64,000 nucleotides of DNA from Bradyrhizobium guangdongense (lineage in GTDB: Bacteria; Pseudomonadota; Alphaproteobacteria; Rhizobiales; Xanthobacteraceae), in contig NZ_CP030051.1 of NCBI RefSeq assembly GCF_004114975.1, positions 1,426,001-1,490,000 on the forward strand. Reading direction: 5' to 3'. This document shows, one piece after another, positions 9,248 through 19,481 of the stretch. The stretch's first letter is position 1. Each line of letters starts with the position of its first letter. The notes beneath the pieces were generated by a model, which saw only the letters and a list, made by a program, of their open reading frames with translations, made no database searches and was not told where the DNA came from. The translations under genes were made by a program, and so were the position numbers.

Positions 9248-10744
9248 TCACGCCACCAGCGATAGCTGCGGCAGGCTCGCCACCACCGATTGGTTGCGGC
9301 CGCCGGCTTTCGCGGCATAGAGCGCCTTGTCGGCGGCCGCGACCAGGATCGGCCAGTCCATGCCGGCGCTGGGCACGAGGCTGGCGATGCCGCAGGAGAC
9401 GGTCGATCCCGTCCCGCCGTCGGACCAGCCCTGCACTTTGGCGCGAATCGTCTCTGCGATCCTGAAGGCGTCTGCGGCCGAGGTGTTCGGCAACAGCACG
9501 GCGAATTCCTCTCCGCCATAACGTGCGGCGCAGTCGCCGGCGCGACGAACCGAATCGGAGATGCAGATGGCAATGCCGACCAGCACCTGGTCGCCGGCCT
9601 GGTGGCCGAACGTGTCATTATAGGCCTTGAAGTGATCGGTATCGATCATCAGGAGCGCGAGCGGCGTCTTCTCGCGCATGGCGCGCCGCCATTCGATGTC
9701 GATGACGGCATCGAACTTGCGGCGGTTGCGCAAGCCGGTGAGCGCGTCCGTCGTCGCCATCTCCTCGAGCTTGCTTTCGGCTTCGGCGCGGCGGCCGATC
9801 TCGCGGGCGAGCACCAGCGTCGAGCCCAGCATGAACAGGATCAGCGCGACCACCACCGCGCCGATGCGATAAGCTTCCTTCTGCCAGAGCTGGAATACGG
9901 CGCCCAAGGGTTTGCCTGCGACGACAAACAGCGGACCGGAGCCGCTGCTGCGCACATAGAGACGCGGCGTCACGTCGACAGGTCCCTTGCCGGCATAGGA
10001 TCCGCCCGCCCTGAGGTTATCGGGCTTCCAGTCCTGCCGCGTTCCCAGGTTCTTGCCGATGACGTCGAGATCGAACGGCCGCCGCATCATAATGGTGCGG
10101 TCGCGCTTGAGCACGGTGATGGTGTCGTCGGGATCGAGGCTGAGCCGCTCGAACAGCTCGTGGAAATAGCTGAAGCGGATCGACCCGGCCACCACGCCCA
10201 TGAAGCCGCCGTCGCTGTCGCTGATGCGCCGGCTCAGCACGATCGAATAGGCGCCGCGGAACAGCATCGGCCGGCTGATGAACAGCCCGGCTCCGGGATT
10301 GTCGCGGTGAACCGTGAAATAGTCCTCGTCGGCGCGGTTCTCGGCTTGCGGGTCGAGCGTGGACGCGTCGATGGTCAGCTTGCCGTCGGCATCGAACACC
10401 TGGATGGCGCCGAAATGCCGCGCCGTCGTGGCATGGTCGAACAGGATGAGCTGGCGGATCGGCTTTGCAACGGTGGCGATCTCGGGCAGCAGCATGTTGC
10501 TGGCGACCGCCTTCAGTGACAGATCGTAGACCTCGATGTTGCGGCTGATGTCGGCGTCGATCGTCGTCGCCAGGTTCTCCAGCGTCTGGCGGGCGAGCGC
10601 CTCCTCGCCGCGGCGCATGTCGAGCATGACGTTGACGCAAATGGCGGAAAAGCCGATCACCGTCACGACGGACGAGATGATCAGCAGCTTCGCCGAAATG
10701 CGCCACGGCCGCCGGGCCGTGACGTCGCGCCATCCAGACAGCAT
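9248..10744 (-). CDS. Membrane diguanylate cyclase (periplasmic sensor + GGDEF)
   Basis: A 498-residue protein. A membrane segment at ~19-41 and another at ~290-312 (AVVVALILFMLGSTLVLA) flank a periplasmic sensor of dCache type. The GGDEF domain starts at about residue 330. The active site is GGEEF (410-414), and an RxxD inhibitory site (RAGD) sits five residues upstream, as in product-regulated cyclases. It therefore probably makes cyclic di-GMP from GTP in response to an extracellular ligand. It ends with a short tail after AADKALYAAKAGGRN. No linked receptor or effector is adjacent. Confidence 0.93.
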   Translation of the reverse strand: MLSGWRDVTARRPWRISAKLLIISSVVTVIGFSAICVNVMLDMRRGEEALARQTLENLATTIDADISRNIEVYDLSLKAVASNMLLPEIATVAKPIRQLILFDHATTARHFGAIQVFDADGKLTIDASTLDPQAENRADEDYFTVHRDNPGAGLFISRPMLFRGAYSIVLSRRISDSDGGFMGVVAGSIRFSYFHELFERLSLDPDDTITVLKRDRTIMMRRPFDLDVIGKNLGTRQDWKPDNLRAGGSYAGKGPVDVTPRLYVRSSGSGPLFVVAGKPLGAVFQLWQKEAYRIGAVVVALILFMLGSTLVLAREIGRRAEAESKLEEMATTDALTGLRNRRKFDAVIDIEWRRAMREKTPLALLMIDTDHFKAYNDTFGHQAGDQVLVGIAICISDSVRRAGDCAARYGGEEFAVLLPNTSAADAFRIAETIRAKVQGWSDGGTGSTVSCGIASLVPSAGMDWPILVAAADKALYAAKAGGRNQSVVASLPQLSLVA

Positions 10745-10888
10745 CGATTGCTCCTGCCGTTACTGGATGCACCTGAAATGTTGCACAGTGTTTAAGCCGC
10801 GACTTGGCTGCTGCAATGAGTTAAGAATTGGTTTCCGCGGATCACGCTTTTGCGCAGATCAGGCCGTGGATAAAGGATGAGGACGGCG

Positions 10889-11152
10889 GTGAACGATTAC
10901 GACGCGCTCCGCGATTACCTACTGCGGCAGAAGCAGACGGAATTCGTGCTGAGCTTCGAGCAGATCGAGGAGATCATCGGCGCGGCCCTGCCGCGCGCGG
11001 CCAACCGTGCCTCATGGTGGGATAGCCTGCGCAGCCCCGACATCCAGATGCCCCAGCGTGAAGCCTGCCTGGCTGCCGGCTTCGTTGCGACCAGGATGCC
11101 TGACGGCCAGAGCGTGCGGTTCACGAAGCGGAAGAAGGACGGGCGAAGGTGA
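10889..11152 (+). CDS. Small DUF7662-like hypothetical protein
   Basis: An 87-residue protein if started at the GTG at 10889, which follows GATGAGGACGGCG; an ATG at 10877 would add four residues but lacks a well-placed ribosome site. It has the pattern YDALRDYLLRQKQTEFVLSF, EQIEEIIGAALPRAA, ASWWDS and AGFVATRMPDGQSVRFTK. That resembles the small, often free-standing DUF7662 domain (recognition from memory, not verified). No function is known. It stands alone between the diguanylate cyclase, from which it is divergent, and a palindromic repeat. Confidence 0.75.
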   Translation: MNDYDALRDYLLRQKQTEFVLSFEQIEEIIGAALPRAANRASWWDSLRSPDIQMPQREACLAAGFVATRMPDGQSVRFTKRKKDGRR

Positions 11153-11169
11153 AGGGCTAAAATCTCTCG

Positions 11170-11306
11170 CCGTCATCCTGAGGTGCTCGTTCTGCAACGC
11201 AGGACGAGCCTCGAAGGGCGACGGCCCGGCTGCATCTCGGCCGCTCATCCTTCGAGGCTGGCCAAGCGCCGCTTCGCGTCGCATGGCTCACGCCCCAGGA
11301 TGACGG
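11170..11306. repeat. REP-like palindrome, family C
   Basis: The left end is CGTCATCCTGAGG and the right end CCAGGATGACGG. Inner arms of GAGCCTCGAAGG and CCTTCGAGGCT type make a 137-bp branched inverted repeat. It occupies nearly all of the 185-bp gap between the DUF7662-like gene and the convergent EAL gene. I recognise the CATCCTGAGG...CGAAGG type as widespread in Bradyrhizobium intergenic DNA. Confidence 0.85.
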
Positions 11307-11337
11307 TTTGATATTGCGCGCGAGTCGAGAGATCAGA

Positions 11338-14214
11338 TCAGCTCGCCGCTTCCAGCCGCACTTCCGTGAGCAGCCGCATCGCCGCATCCGCATCCATCGG
11401 CTCGCCGAAGGCGAAGCCTTGCGCGTATTCGCAGCCCAATTGATAGAGCTCGACCGCGTCGGAATCCGTCTCGGCGCCTTCCGCCACCACGTCCATGCCG
11501 AGATCATGCGCGAGCGCGATGATCGACTTCAGGATCACCGGCCGCGTGCCGCGATTGGTGGTGCGGACGAAGGACTGGTCGATCTTGATGGTGTCGAACG
11601 GGAAGCGCTGGAGATAGGCGAGCGAGGAATGGCCGGTGCCGAAATCATCGAGCGACAGCCCGGTGCCGAGCTCTCGGATCCGCGTCAGCATTTGCGCGGC
11701 GTGCTCCGGATTCTCCATCACCAGCGATTCCGTCAATTCCAGCTTCAGCGTGCCGCGCGCCACCGAGGAGCGCGACAGCACGGTGCGGATGTCGTGGATG
11801 AGGTCGTGGCGCAGGAGCTGCCGGGAGGAGACGTTGACACTTGCGAAGATCGGCTCGCGCGAGCGCATCGCGCGCTGCCAGACCGAGAGCTGCTTTGCGG
11901 TCTGGTCGAGCACGAACATGCCGAGGTCGACGATCAGGCCGGTCTCTTCCGCGACGGTGATGAATTCCGACGGCGCCATGCGCCCGAGCTTGGGATGGTC
12001 CCAGCGCACCAGCGCCTCGAAGCCCGCGACCGAACGATCCTCCAGCCGCACGATCGGCTGGTACAGGATCGTCAATTCCTGCCGCTCGATGGCGCGGCGC
12101 AGCTCGCTCTCCAGCGTCAGTCGGTCGGTCTTTCGCGCGCGCATCGCGGGCTTGTAGACGTCGATGCGGTCGCCGCCGATGCGCTTGGAATGATACATCG
12201 CAAGCTCGGCGTCCTTGATGATCTCGTCCGTCAGTTGCGTCTGAGGGTCGGACAAAGCGAGCCCGATCGACGCCGTCAGGAAGATCTCGCGGTCGTTGAA
12301 GGCGATCGGCGCGCGGATCGTCTTGCGGATGGTCTCGGCGAAGGCGGTGATGCGGGCCGGGTCCTGCTCGGACAAGAGGATCAGGCCGAACTGGTCGCCG
12401 GCAAGCCGCGCCAGCGTGTCCTGGGGTTTGAGGATGCGGGTGAGACGGCGGGCCAATGTCAGCAGGATGGAATCGCCGACCGCGATGCCGACGGAATCGT
12501 TGACCTGCTTGAAGCGGTCGAGGTCGATCACCATCAGCGTCGGCCGCAGCGTCGGCATGGTCTTGGCGAAATTCGCCACCGCGCCCAGCCGGTCCATGAA
12601 CAGCTTCCGGTTCGGCAGGCCGGTGAGGTTGTCATGCACGGAATCGTGCAGCAGGCGCTCCTCGGCGTTGCGCAGCTCCGTGACGTCGGTGAGCGTGCCG
12701 ACCACGCGCGAGACCTCGCCGTCGGAGCCGACCACCGGGCGCGCCTTCAGCGCGAACCACATGAAATGGCCATCGGGGGTGCGCAGGCGGAAATCCTGCA
12801 CCAGGCGGCCGCGGCGCTGGTCGAGCACGCTGTCCAGCGCGGCGCGGAACCGGTCCTGGTCGAGCGGGTGCAGCACCTCGAGCCAGGAGGCCGCCGGTCC
12901 CTCCAGCGTGCCGCGCTTGAGGCCGAGCAGGGCTTCGGTCTCGGGGCTGGTGAAGACCTTGTCGGCGGAGACGTCCCAGTCCCAGATCAGATCGCCGGAG
13001 CCGGCCAGCGCGAGCGCGCGGCGTTCGATGTCGGATACCACGCCGGTCGTGGCACCGCCGCCGGCAAAGGCGTGCTGCATCACCGTGAAGCCGATCAGCA
13101 TCACGATCAGCACGAGGCCGCCGAGCAGGGCAGGGCCGACGATATCGTTGGTGACGGAGCCTGCCACCGTCATGCCGGCCGCGACCACCCAGACCACCAG
13201 GAGGAACCAGGTCGGGATCAGCAGCACCGCACGGTCGAAACCGTGGGTCGAGAGATAGACGATCAGCGCGAAGCCGGCGAAGGCGATCAGCACCAGCGAG
13301 ATGCGGGCGATGCCGGACGCCACGGCGGGGTCGAACAGCGCGAGCGCGACCAGCGAGCCAAGGAAGGCGAGCCAGCCGACCGTGATGTGCGAATAGCGCA
13401 CATGCCATCGACTGAGGTTGAGATAGGCGAACAGGAACACCAGGAGCGTCGCTGCCAGGATCGCTTCACCCGCCGCCCGCCAGATGCGCTCGGCGTTGTT
13501 CGACATATCGAGCACCTTGCCCCAGAAGCCGAAATCGACCCCGATATAGACCAGCACCGCCCAGGCCAGCGCCGCGGCCGCCGGGAACATGATGCTGCCC
13601 TTCACTACGAACAAGATGGTGAGAACGAGAGCCAGAAGTCCGGAGATTCCGATCACGATGCCCTGGTAGAGCGTGAAGGAGTTGACCTTGTCCTTGTAGG
13701 CTTCGGGCTCCCACAGATAGAGCTGCGGCAGCTTGTCGGTGCGCAGTTCCGCGACGAAGGTGACGACGGCGCCGGGGTCGAGCGTGACGCGGAACACGTC
13801 GGCGGTCGCGCTCTCCTGGCGGTCCGGCCGGTCGCCAATGGACGGCGTGATGGTCGCGATGCGTGACAGGCCGAGGTCGGGCCATAGCAGGCCCGAGGAC
13901 ACGATGCGATAATGCGGGGCGACGATCAGACGGTCGAGCTGGTCGTCGGTATTGTTGGCAAGCGCAAACACCACCCAGTTCTGGCCGCCCTCGCGGGCGC
14001 GCACCTCGATGCGACGGACGATGCCGTCGGTGCCGGGGGCGGTGGAGACCTGGATGCGGTCCGTGTCGCTGCGCTGATGCTCGAGCACACCGGTGAGGTC
14101 GATCGCCGGCGCGTCGCCGCGGACGCTGACGGCGTCAAGCGCGCGTGCAGGCGACGCGGCGACAAGAATCATGAGGCCCAGCGCAATGGGCGCGAGGCAC
14201 CTGATCAGACGCAA
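11338..14214 (-). CDS. 7TMR-DISM-like/PAS/GGDEF-EAL cyclic di-GMP phosphodiesterase
   Basis: A 958-residue membrane protein. A signal peptide (1-25) leads into a periplasmic DISMED-like domain to ~175. About seven membrane helices cover ~180-385, then a PAS domain (~400-515, WDWDVSADKVFTSPE), GGDEF (~525-680) and EAL (~690-955). The GGDEF site is degenerate, AGDQF at 605-609, so cyclase activity is unlikely. The EAL domain keeps FEALVRW (733-735 are EAL), DDFGTGHSSL and the metal-site acidic residues. It should hydrolyse c-di-GMP, possibly with GTP acting on the GGDEF domain as an allosteric input. It is not obviously in an operon. Confidence 0.92.
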   Translation of the reverse strand: MRLIRCLAPIALGLMILVAASPARALDAVSVRGDAPAIDLTGVLEHQRSDTDRIQVSTAPGTDGIVRRIEVRAREGGQNWVVFALANNTDDQLDRLIVAPHYRIVSSGLLWPDLGLSRIATITPSIGDRPDRQESATADVFRVTLDPGAVVTFVAELRTDKLPQLYLWEPEAYKDKVNSFTLYQGIVIGISGLLALVLTILFVVKGSIMFPAAAALAWAVLVYIGVDFGFWGKVLDMSNNAERIWRAAGEAILAATLLVFLFAYLNLSRWHVRYSHITVGWLAFLGSLVALALFDPAVASGIARISLVLIAFAGFALIVYLSTHGFDRAVLLIPTWFLLVVWVVAAGMTVAGSVTNDIVGPALLGGLVLIVMLIGFTVMQHAFAGGGATTGVVSDIERRALALAGSGDLIWDWDVSADKVFTSPETEALLGLKRGTLEGPAASWLEVLHPLDQDRFRAALDSVLDQRRGRLVQDFRLRTPDGHFMWFALKARPVVGSDGEVSRVVGTLTDVTELRNAEERLLHDSVHDNLTGLPNRKLFMDRLGAVANFAKTMPTLRPTLMVIDLDRFKQVNDSVGIAVGDSILLTLARRLTRILKPQDTLARLAGDQFGLILLSEQDPARITAFAETIRKTIRAPIAFNDREIFLTASIGLALSDPQTQLTDEIIKDAELAMYHSKRIGGDRIDVYKPAMRARKTDRLTLESELRRAIERQELTILYQPIVRLEDRSVAGFEALVRWDHPKLGRMAPSEFITVAEETGLIVDLGMFVLDQTAKQLSVWQRAMRSREPIFASVNVSSRQLLRHDLIHDIRTVLSRSSVARGTLKLELTESLVMENPEHAAQMLTRIRELGTGLSLDDFGTGHSSLAYLQRFPFDTIKIDQSFVRTTNRGTRPVILKSIIALAHDLGMDVVAEGAETDSDAVELYQLGCEYAQGFAFGEPMDADAAMRLLTEVRLEAAS

Positions 14215-14305
14215 GGTCAGTTCTCCGCGTTCGACGCAAACTCAGTCTGCAAGACGATTTCACGCCGAACGGAATTGGTTCGGCGGTTCGCGATAGATGC
14301 CACGA

Positions 14306-14339
14306 AAGCGAGGAAAATCAAAGGGTTTCCGCCTCGCTT
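14306..14339 (-). terminator. Hairpin downstream of quinone oxidoreductase gene
   Basis: AAGCGAGG pairs with CCTCGCTT, and inner AAA/TTT pairs add to the stem. Read on the minus strand it lies 15 bases after the oxidoreductase stop and is followed by only a short T stretch (CTTTCG). It is a plausible but weak intrinsic terminator. Confidence 0.5.
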
Positions 14340-14353
14340 GGTGGGTCAGCGGC

Positions 14354-15352
14354 CTAGACCTCCAACACAATTTTGCCAATATGTGCCGAGGTCTCCATGC
14401 GCCGGTGTGCGTCGGCGGCCTTTTCCAGCGGGAAAGCGCTGTCCATCAGCGGTTTGACACGGCCCTCGCGCAACAGCGGCATCACTTTCGCTTCAATCGC
14501 AGCCACCATCGCCGCCTTGTCCGCATTACTACGGGGCCGCAAGGTCGAGCCGGTATGGGTCAACCGCTTCACCATCACCTTGGCGATGTTCGCGGTGATC
14601 TTGGGACCGTTGAGGGTTGCGATCTGTACGATACGGCCGTCGACGGCGGCGGCGTCATAATTGCGGTCGACATAGTCGCCGGCGACCATGTCGAGGATCA
14701 GGTTGACGCCGACCTTGTCCGTCTCTTCCTTGACGACAGCGACGAAGTCTTCGGTCTTGTAATTGATCGCGCGGTCGGCCCCGAGCTTGAGGCAGGCATC
14801 GACCTTGTCCTGCGAGCCCACGGTCACGAACACCTTGGCGCCGAACGCCTTGGCGAGCTGGATCGCCATGGTGCCGATGCCCGAGGAGCCGCCATGGATC
14901 AGCAGCGTCTCGCCGGCCTTCAGGCCGCCGCGTTCGAACACGTTGTGCCAGACCGTCATCAGGGTTTCCGGCAGCGCACCGGCTTCCTTGATCGACAGTG
15001 CCGAGGGCACGCTCATCGCCTGGGCGTCCTGCGCGATGCAGTACTGCGCGTAGCCGCCGCCGGCGACCAGCGACATCACGATGTCGCCGACCTTGTGCCG
15101 CTTGGCGTTGCTGCCGACCGCGACCACCTCACCGGCGATTTCCAGACCGGGCAGGTCGCTGGCGCCGGGCGGCGGCGGATAGGCCCCGGAGCGCTGCGCG
15201 ACGTCGGGCCGGTTGACGCCGGCAGCCATCACCTTGACCAGGATCTCATCGGGACCCGGCTGCGGAAGGGGGCGTTGTTCCGGCACCAGCACCTCGGGTC
15301 CACCGGGCTTGGAGATGGCGACCACGGTCATTTGCGCGGGCAGCTTGTCCAT
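14354..15352 (-). CDS. NAD(P)H-quinone oxidoreductase (zinc-free MDR, PIG3/QOR type)
   Basis: A 332-residue medium-chain dehydrogenase/reductase. The N-terminal GroES-like half has AISKPGGPEVL, VKVMAAGVNRPDVAQR and PGLEIAGEVVAVG; the Rossmann half has LIHGGSSGIGTMAIQLAKAFGAKV, GADRAINYKTEDF and DMVAGDY. Catalytic-zinc ligands are absent, as in quinone reductases. The start at 15352 has AAGGACACATC just upstream; a longer frame to 15760 runs through a repeat and through the opposite-strand DUF1192 gene. The family reduces quinones or enones with NADPH. It is divergent from the DUF1192 gene. Confidence 0.92.
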   Translation of the reverse strand: MDKLPAQMTVVAISKPGGPEVLVPEQRPLPQPGPDEILVKVMAAGVNRPDVAQRSGAYPPPPGASDLPGLEIAGEVVAVGSNAKRHKVGDIVMSLVAGGGYAQYCIAQDAQAMSVPSALSIKEAGALPETLMTVWHNVFERGGLKAGETLLIHGGSSGIGTMAIQLAKAFGAKVFVTVGSQDKVDACLKLGADRAINYKTEDFVAVVKEETDKVGVNLILDMVAGDYVDRNYDAAAVDGRIVQIATLNGPKITANIAKVMVKRLTHTGSTLRPRSNADKAAMVAAIEAKVMPLLREGRVKPLMDSAFPLEKAADAHRRMETSAHIGKIVLEV

Positions 15353-15479
15353 GATGTGTCCTTGAGCAAAGGTGCGAGGGGAACGAGGCCTTTGATTAGC
15401 CAGCGCAGTCCGGGCTGGCAACCGCCCAAGCCGTATATCAAGCGTGTGGTCCGGTCCGCGGACGAGAGGAGGAAGGACG

Positions 15480-15671
15480 ATGGCGATGGAAGACGACGAC
15501 CGTCCGCGCAAGAAGGTCACCCACGAGATCGGACAGGATCTCTCACTGTTGTCGGTCGAGGAACTGACCGAGCGCGTCGCCTTGCTGAAGACCGAAATCG
15601 GCCGACTGGAAGAAGCCGCCACCAAGAAGCGCGCCTCGCGCGATGCGGCGAACAGTTTCTTCAAGACGTAG
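15480..15671 (+). CDS. DUF1192 family small protein
   Basis: A 63-residue acidic/basic protein preceded by GAGGAAGG. It has the DUF1192 pattern: a disordered head DDDRPRKK, then HEIGQDLSLLSVEELTERV, a short coiled coil (ALLKTEIGRLEEAATKKRASRDAANSFFK) and the ending FF-K. The family is confined largely to Alphaproteobacteria and has no known function. It is divergent from the quinone oxidoreductase and followed by a palindromic repeat and then a candidate small RNA. Confidence 0.9.
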   Translation: MAMEDDDRPRKKVTHEIGQDLSLLSVEELTERVALLKTEIGRLEEAATKKRASRDAANSFFKT

Positions 15672-15694
15672 GCGTCGCGCCGAACTCTTTCCGC

Positions 15695-15802
15695 CGTCAT
15701 TCCGGGGCGCGACGAAGCCACAAGCCCGGAATCCATCAGGCAGCACAGGCGGCCGCGCAATGGATTTCCGGGCTCGGCGCTACGCGCCGCCCCAGAATGA
15801 CG
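15695..15802. repeat. REP-like palindrome, family B
   Basis: Begins CGTCATTCCGGGGCGCG and ends CGCCCCAGAATGACGG, with inner AGCCCGGAATCC / GGATTTCCGGGCT arms. It is the first of several GTCATTCCGGG-type repeats in this window (also 16689, 28625, 29909, 33759 and probably 40861). It lies 23 bases after the DUF1192 stop. Confidence 0.87.
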
Positions 15803-15903
15803 GTGGAAAGAGCACGCTGTTACACTCGTCCAATGACCGACATGACTAACGAACTCTCAAAAATTTGGCTCGTTTACGCGCCATTAAGCTTTCGAGTTTA
15901 TGA

Positions 15904-16007
15904 CTGGAGCTGTCCTCGTTTGGACACCGAGTGGCTCCTGTCCACTCTGTTTGACGCCTCCCTGTTATCAACTTTCAAAGCCGCCGGTTTCCGGCGGCTC
16001 TTTTTTT
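15904..16007 (+). ncRNA. Candidate structured small RNA upstream of rcdA
   Basis: No convincing reading frame covers this stretch. It holds a hairpin at 15906-15938 (GGAGC...GCTCC outer stem, TGTCC...GGACA inner stem) and a single-stranded, pyrimidine-rich GCCTCCCTG segment that could pair with ribosome-binding sites. It ends in a near-perfect intrinsic terminator at 15980-16007. The 5' end is a guess; a weak -35/-10 pair (TTTACG at 15873, TTTATG at 15897) would place a start near 15905-15910. The next gene downstream is rcdA, with its own ribosome site. It could also be a remnant leader; no family was assigned. Confidence 0.5.
15980..16007 (+). terminator. Strong rho-independent terminator
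   Basis: GCCGCCGG and CCGGCGGC form a perfect 8-bp GC stem with a TTT loop, followed by TC and seven Ts. The nearest upstream plus-strand gene (DUF1192) ends 308 bases earlier, so it more likely ends a separate short transcript. Confidence 0.9.
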
Positions 16008-16158
16008 GTCCATTTCCGGTTGAATTCCGGGGGGATGACCCGCGGAAACCATATCCGCGCTTGTCGCTGGACTCCGCCCTTCCCGCGCGCAATGATTTGT
16101 TCATCATAAGCCGGCGCCAAAGCCGGACAGGTAAACAGTTGCGTAAGGGGCGTTAACC

Positions 16159-16668
16159 ATGGAACGTTTGCAAGCCGACGGTGCTCTCGTTCAACTCAGC
16201 GAGCGGTTCACCAATTCTGCGGCCTTTGGCGCTCTGTTCCGCGAAGGCATGGATCTGGTCGAAGAAACCGCGGCCTACCTCGACGGCGCCGGCCGTACCG
16301 AGGCCAAGGCGCTCGACCGTGCCGTCAGCCTCACTTACGCGACCGAGAGCATGCGCCTGACCACGCGCCTGATGCAGCTCGCCTCGTGGCTGTTGCTGCA
16401 CCGCGCCGTGAAGGAAGGCGAGATGACGCTGGTCCAGGCCAACCGCGAGAAGACGAAGGTCAAGCTCAGCGCCGCCGATCCCGGCCCCGCCGACACCATC
16501 GAGAAACTGCCGGCGCAGCTGCAGGACCTGATCCATCGCTCGATGAGCCTGCAGACCCGCGTGCGCCGCCTCGACAGCTCGATCCACAACCCGCCGGCCG
16601 AGCCCATGTCGATCGGCAATCCGCTCGTGCCGCACCTCAACGCCCTGAAGGCCGCGTTCGAGCGGTAA
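16159..16668 (+). CDS. rcdA: DUF1465 family protein, RcdA-type cell-cycle adaptor
   Basis: A 169-residue, mostly helical protein of the DUF1465 family. In Caulobacter the family member RcdA is an adaptor that links ClpXP to CtrA and other substrates at the cell pole. Family features are RFTNSAAFGALFREGMDLVEETAAYLDG, ESMRLTTRLMQLASWLLLHRAV and the C-terminal PLVPHLNALKAAFER. AAGGGG precedes the ATG. The context (DUF1192 upstream, bL31 convergent downstream) is not by itself informative. The role in CtrA degradation is inferred from the family. Confidence 0.85.
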   Translation: MERLQADGALVQLSERFTNSAAFGALFREGMDLVEETAAYLDGAGRTEAKALDRAVSLTYATESMRLTTRLMQLASWLLLHRAVKEGEMTLVQANREKTKVKLSAADPGPADTIEKLPAQLQDLIHRSMSLQTRVRRLDSSIHNPPAEPMSIGNPLVPHLNALKAAFER

Positions 16669-16688
16669 GGTCGATCAACAATCTCTTT

Positions 16689-16729
16689 CGTCATTCCGGG
16701 CTCGCCCTTCGGGCGCCCCGGAATGACGG
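16689..16729. repeat. REP-like palindrome, family B (short form)
   Basis: A compact 41-bp hairpin: CGTCATTCCGGGCTCGCCC ends in GGGCGCCCCGGAATGACGG. It lies between the convergent rcdA and rpmE genes, immediately before the rpmE terminator. Confidence 0.88.
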
Positions 16730-16736
16730 ACAAAAA

Positions 16737-16769
16737 TAAAAACGCCCTCGGTCTCCCGGGGGCGTTTTT
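16737..16769 (-). terminator. rpmE terminator (bidirectional hairpin)
   Basis: AAAAACGCCC on the left pairs with GGGCGTTTTT on the right around a CTCGG..CCCGG inner part. A-rich and T-rich flanks let it work in both directions. It lies 22 bases beyond the rpmE stop and 70 beyond the rcdA stop. Confidence 0.9.
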
Positions 16770-16791
16770 CGTCTCCAGCCTTGCGGCGGGA

Positions 16792-17019
16792 TCAATCCTT
16801 CTTGAGGAAGCCCGAGAACTTCTTCTGGAAGCGCGAGACGCGGCCGCCGCGATCCATGATCTGGGCGTTGCCGCCGGTCCAGGCCGGGTGCGATTTCGGG
16901 TCGATGTCGAGGTTCAGCGTGTCGCCTTCCTTGCCCCAGGTGGAGCGGGTCAGGTACTCGGTTCCGTCGGTCATCACGACCTTAATCGTATGATAATCCG
17001 GATGAATTTCGGCTTTCAT
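16792..17019 (-). CDS. rpmE: 50S ribosomal protein bL31
   Basis: A 75-residue ribosomal protein. [45 protein letters not shown] and RVSRFQKKF match bL31 throughout. It has no cysteines, so it is the zinc-free (C-minus) form. TAGGA lies 8 bases before the ATG. It is monocistronic, with a strong terminator and a divergent ABC transporter gene upstream. Confidence 0.97.
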   Translation of the reverse strand: MKAEIHPDYHTIKVVMTDGTEYLTRSTWGKEGDTLNLDIDPKSHPAWTGGNAQIMDRGGRVSRFQKKFSGFLKKD

Positions 17020-17220
17020 GGCAATTCCTAGGGCGACCGGCGCCTTGCTTGAGTGACTATCGAATGACGGATTTGGCCGGTCTATACCTCACGGGCCCCC
17101 TTAAAACAAGCCATTGTGGGGACAGGAGAACCGGGCGGTCCCCTAAGGGACTTACCGGATTTGCCACTACCCTTGCACCGGCCTATGTGGGGTTATCTCC
17201 TCTTCCTTAGGTCCGATCTC

Positions 17221-19071
<1,851 letters not shown>

Positions 19072-19084
19072 GAGCTCTCTCCAC

Positions 19085-19164
19085 CGTCATTGCGAGCGCA
19101 GCGAAGCAATCCAGACTGCATCTGCGGGACGACTCTGGATTGCTTCGCTGCGCTCGCAATGACG
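19085..19164. repeat. REP-like palindrome, family A
   Basis: CGTCATTGCGAGCGCAGCG to GCGCTCGCAATGACG, with inner AAGCAATCCAGA / TCTGGATTGCTTCG arms. It lies between the convergent ABC exporter gene and the small protein gene at 19210. Confidence 0.9.
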
Positions 19165-19209
19165 CGTAGAAGGAGTCGCGCACCCCCACTGTAACTGCGC
19201 TCGCGGAGT

Positions 19210-19461
19210 CTATTTACACTTCGGCGAGCCCATCGGCACGTTGGGCCACGGCCAGTTCTTCCAGCTCCCGCCCTCACCGATACAGGCCGATCCGCCGTCG
19301 GCGGGAGGCTGGCTGTTCGTCGGAGTTGGCGGATCCTTGCTCTCACTTGCAGCCTTGGGCGGCGGGGCCAAGCGCTGGTCGACATAAACGGTCGACACGT
19401 AACCCGCGACGATCACGCCCAGAAAGACCGAAGATCCTTTGGCCAGGTCGTTCAGCCGCAT
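19210..19461 (-). CDS. Small membrane-anchored or secreted hypothetical protein
   Basis: An 83-residue protein starting at MRLNDLAKGSSVFL, preceded by GGAG. One hydrophobic segment covers ~8-26 (KGSSVFLGVIVAGYVSTVYV), followed by a Pro/Ser-rich linker and a C-terminal part with two cysteines (SACIGEGG and PKCK) and a WKNWPWP motif. I do not recognise the family. It is the last gene of the MotA/MotB-like - GNAT run, 20 bases after the GNAT stop, so probably co-transcribed. The two cysteines could form a disulfide in the periplasm. Confidence 0.65.
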   Translation of the reverse strand: MRLNDLAKGSSVFLGVIVAGYVSTVYVDQRLAPPPKAASESKDPPTPTNSQPPADGGSACIGEGGSWKNWPWPNVPMGSPKCK

Positions 19462-19481
19462 CGATTCACTCCGTCCATCAG

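Noticed and set aside
11308..13866. Very long plus-strand open frame (852 codons) antisense to the GGDEF-EAL gene
   Set aside because: Its protein is rich in Arg, His, Gln and Asp repeats with no fold, and the opposite strand encodes a recognisable multi-domain protein. Such antisense frames are common in high-GC genomes.
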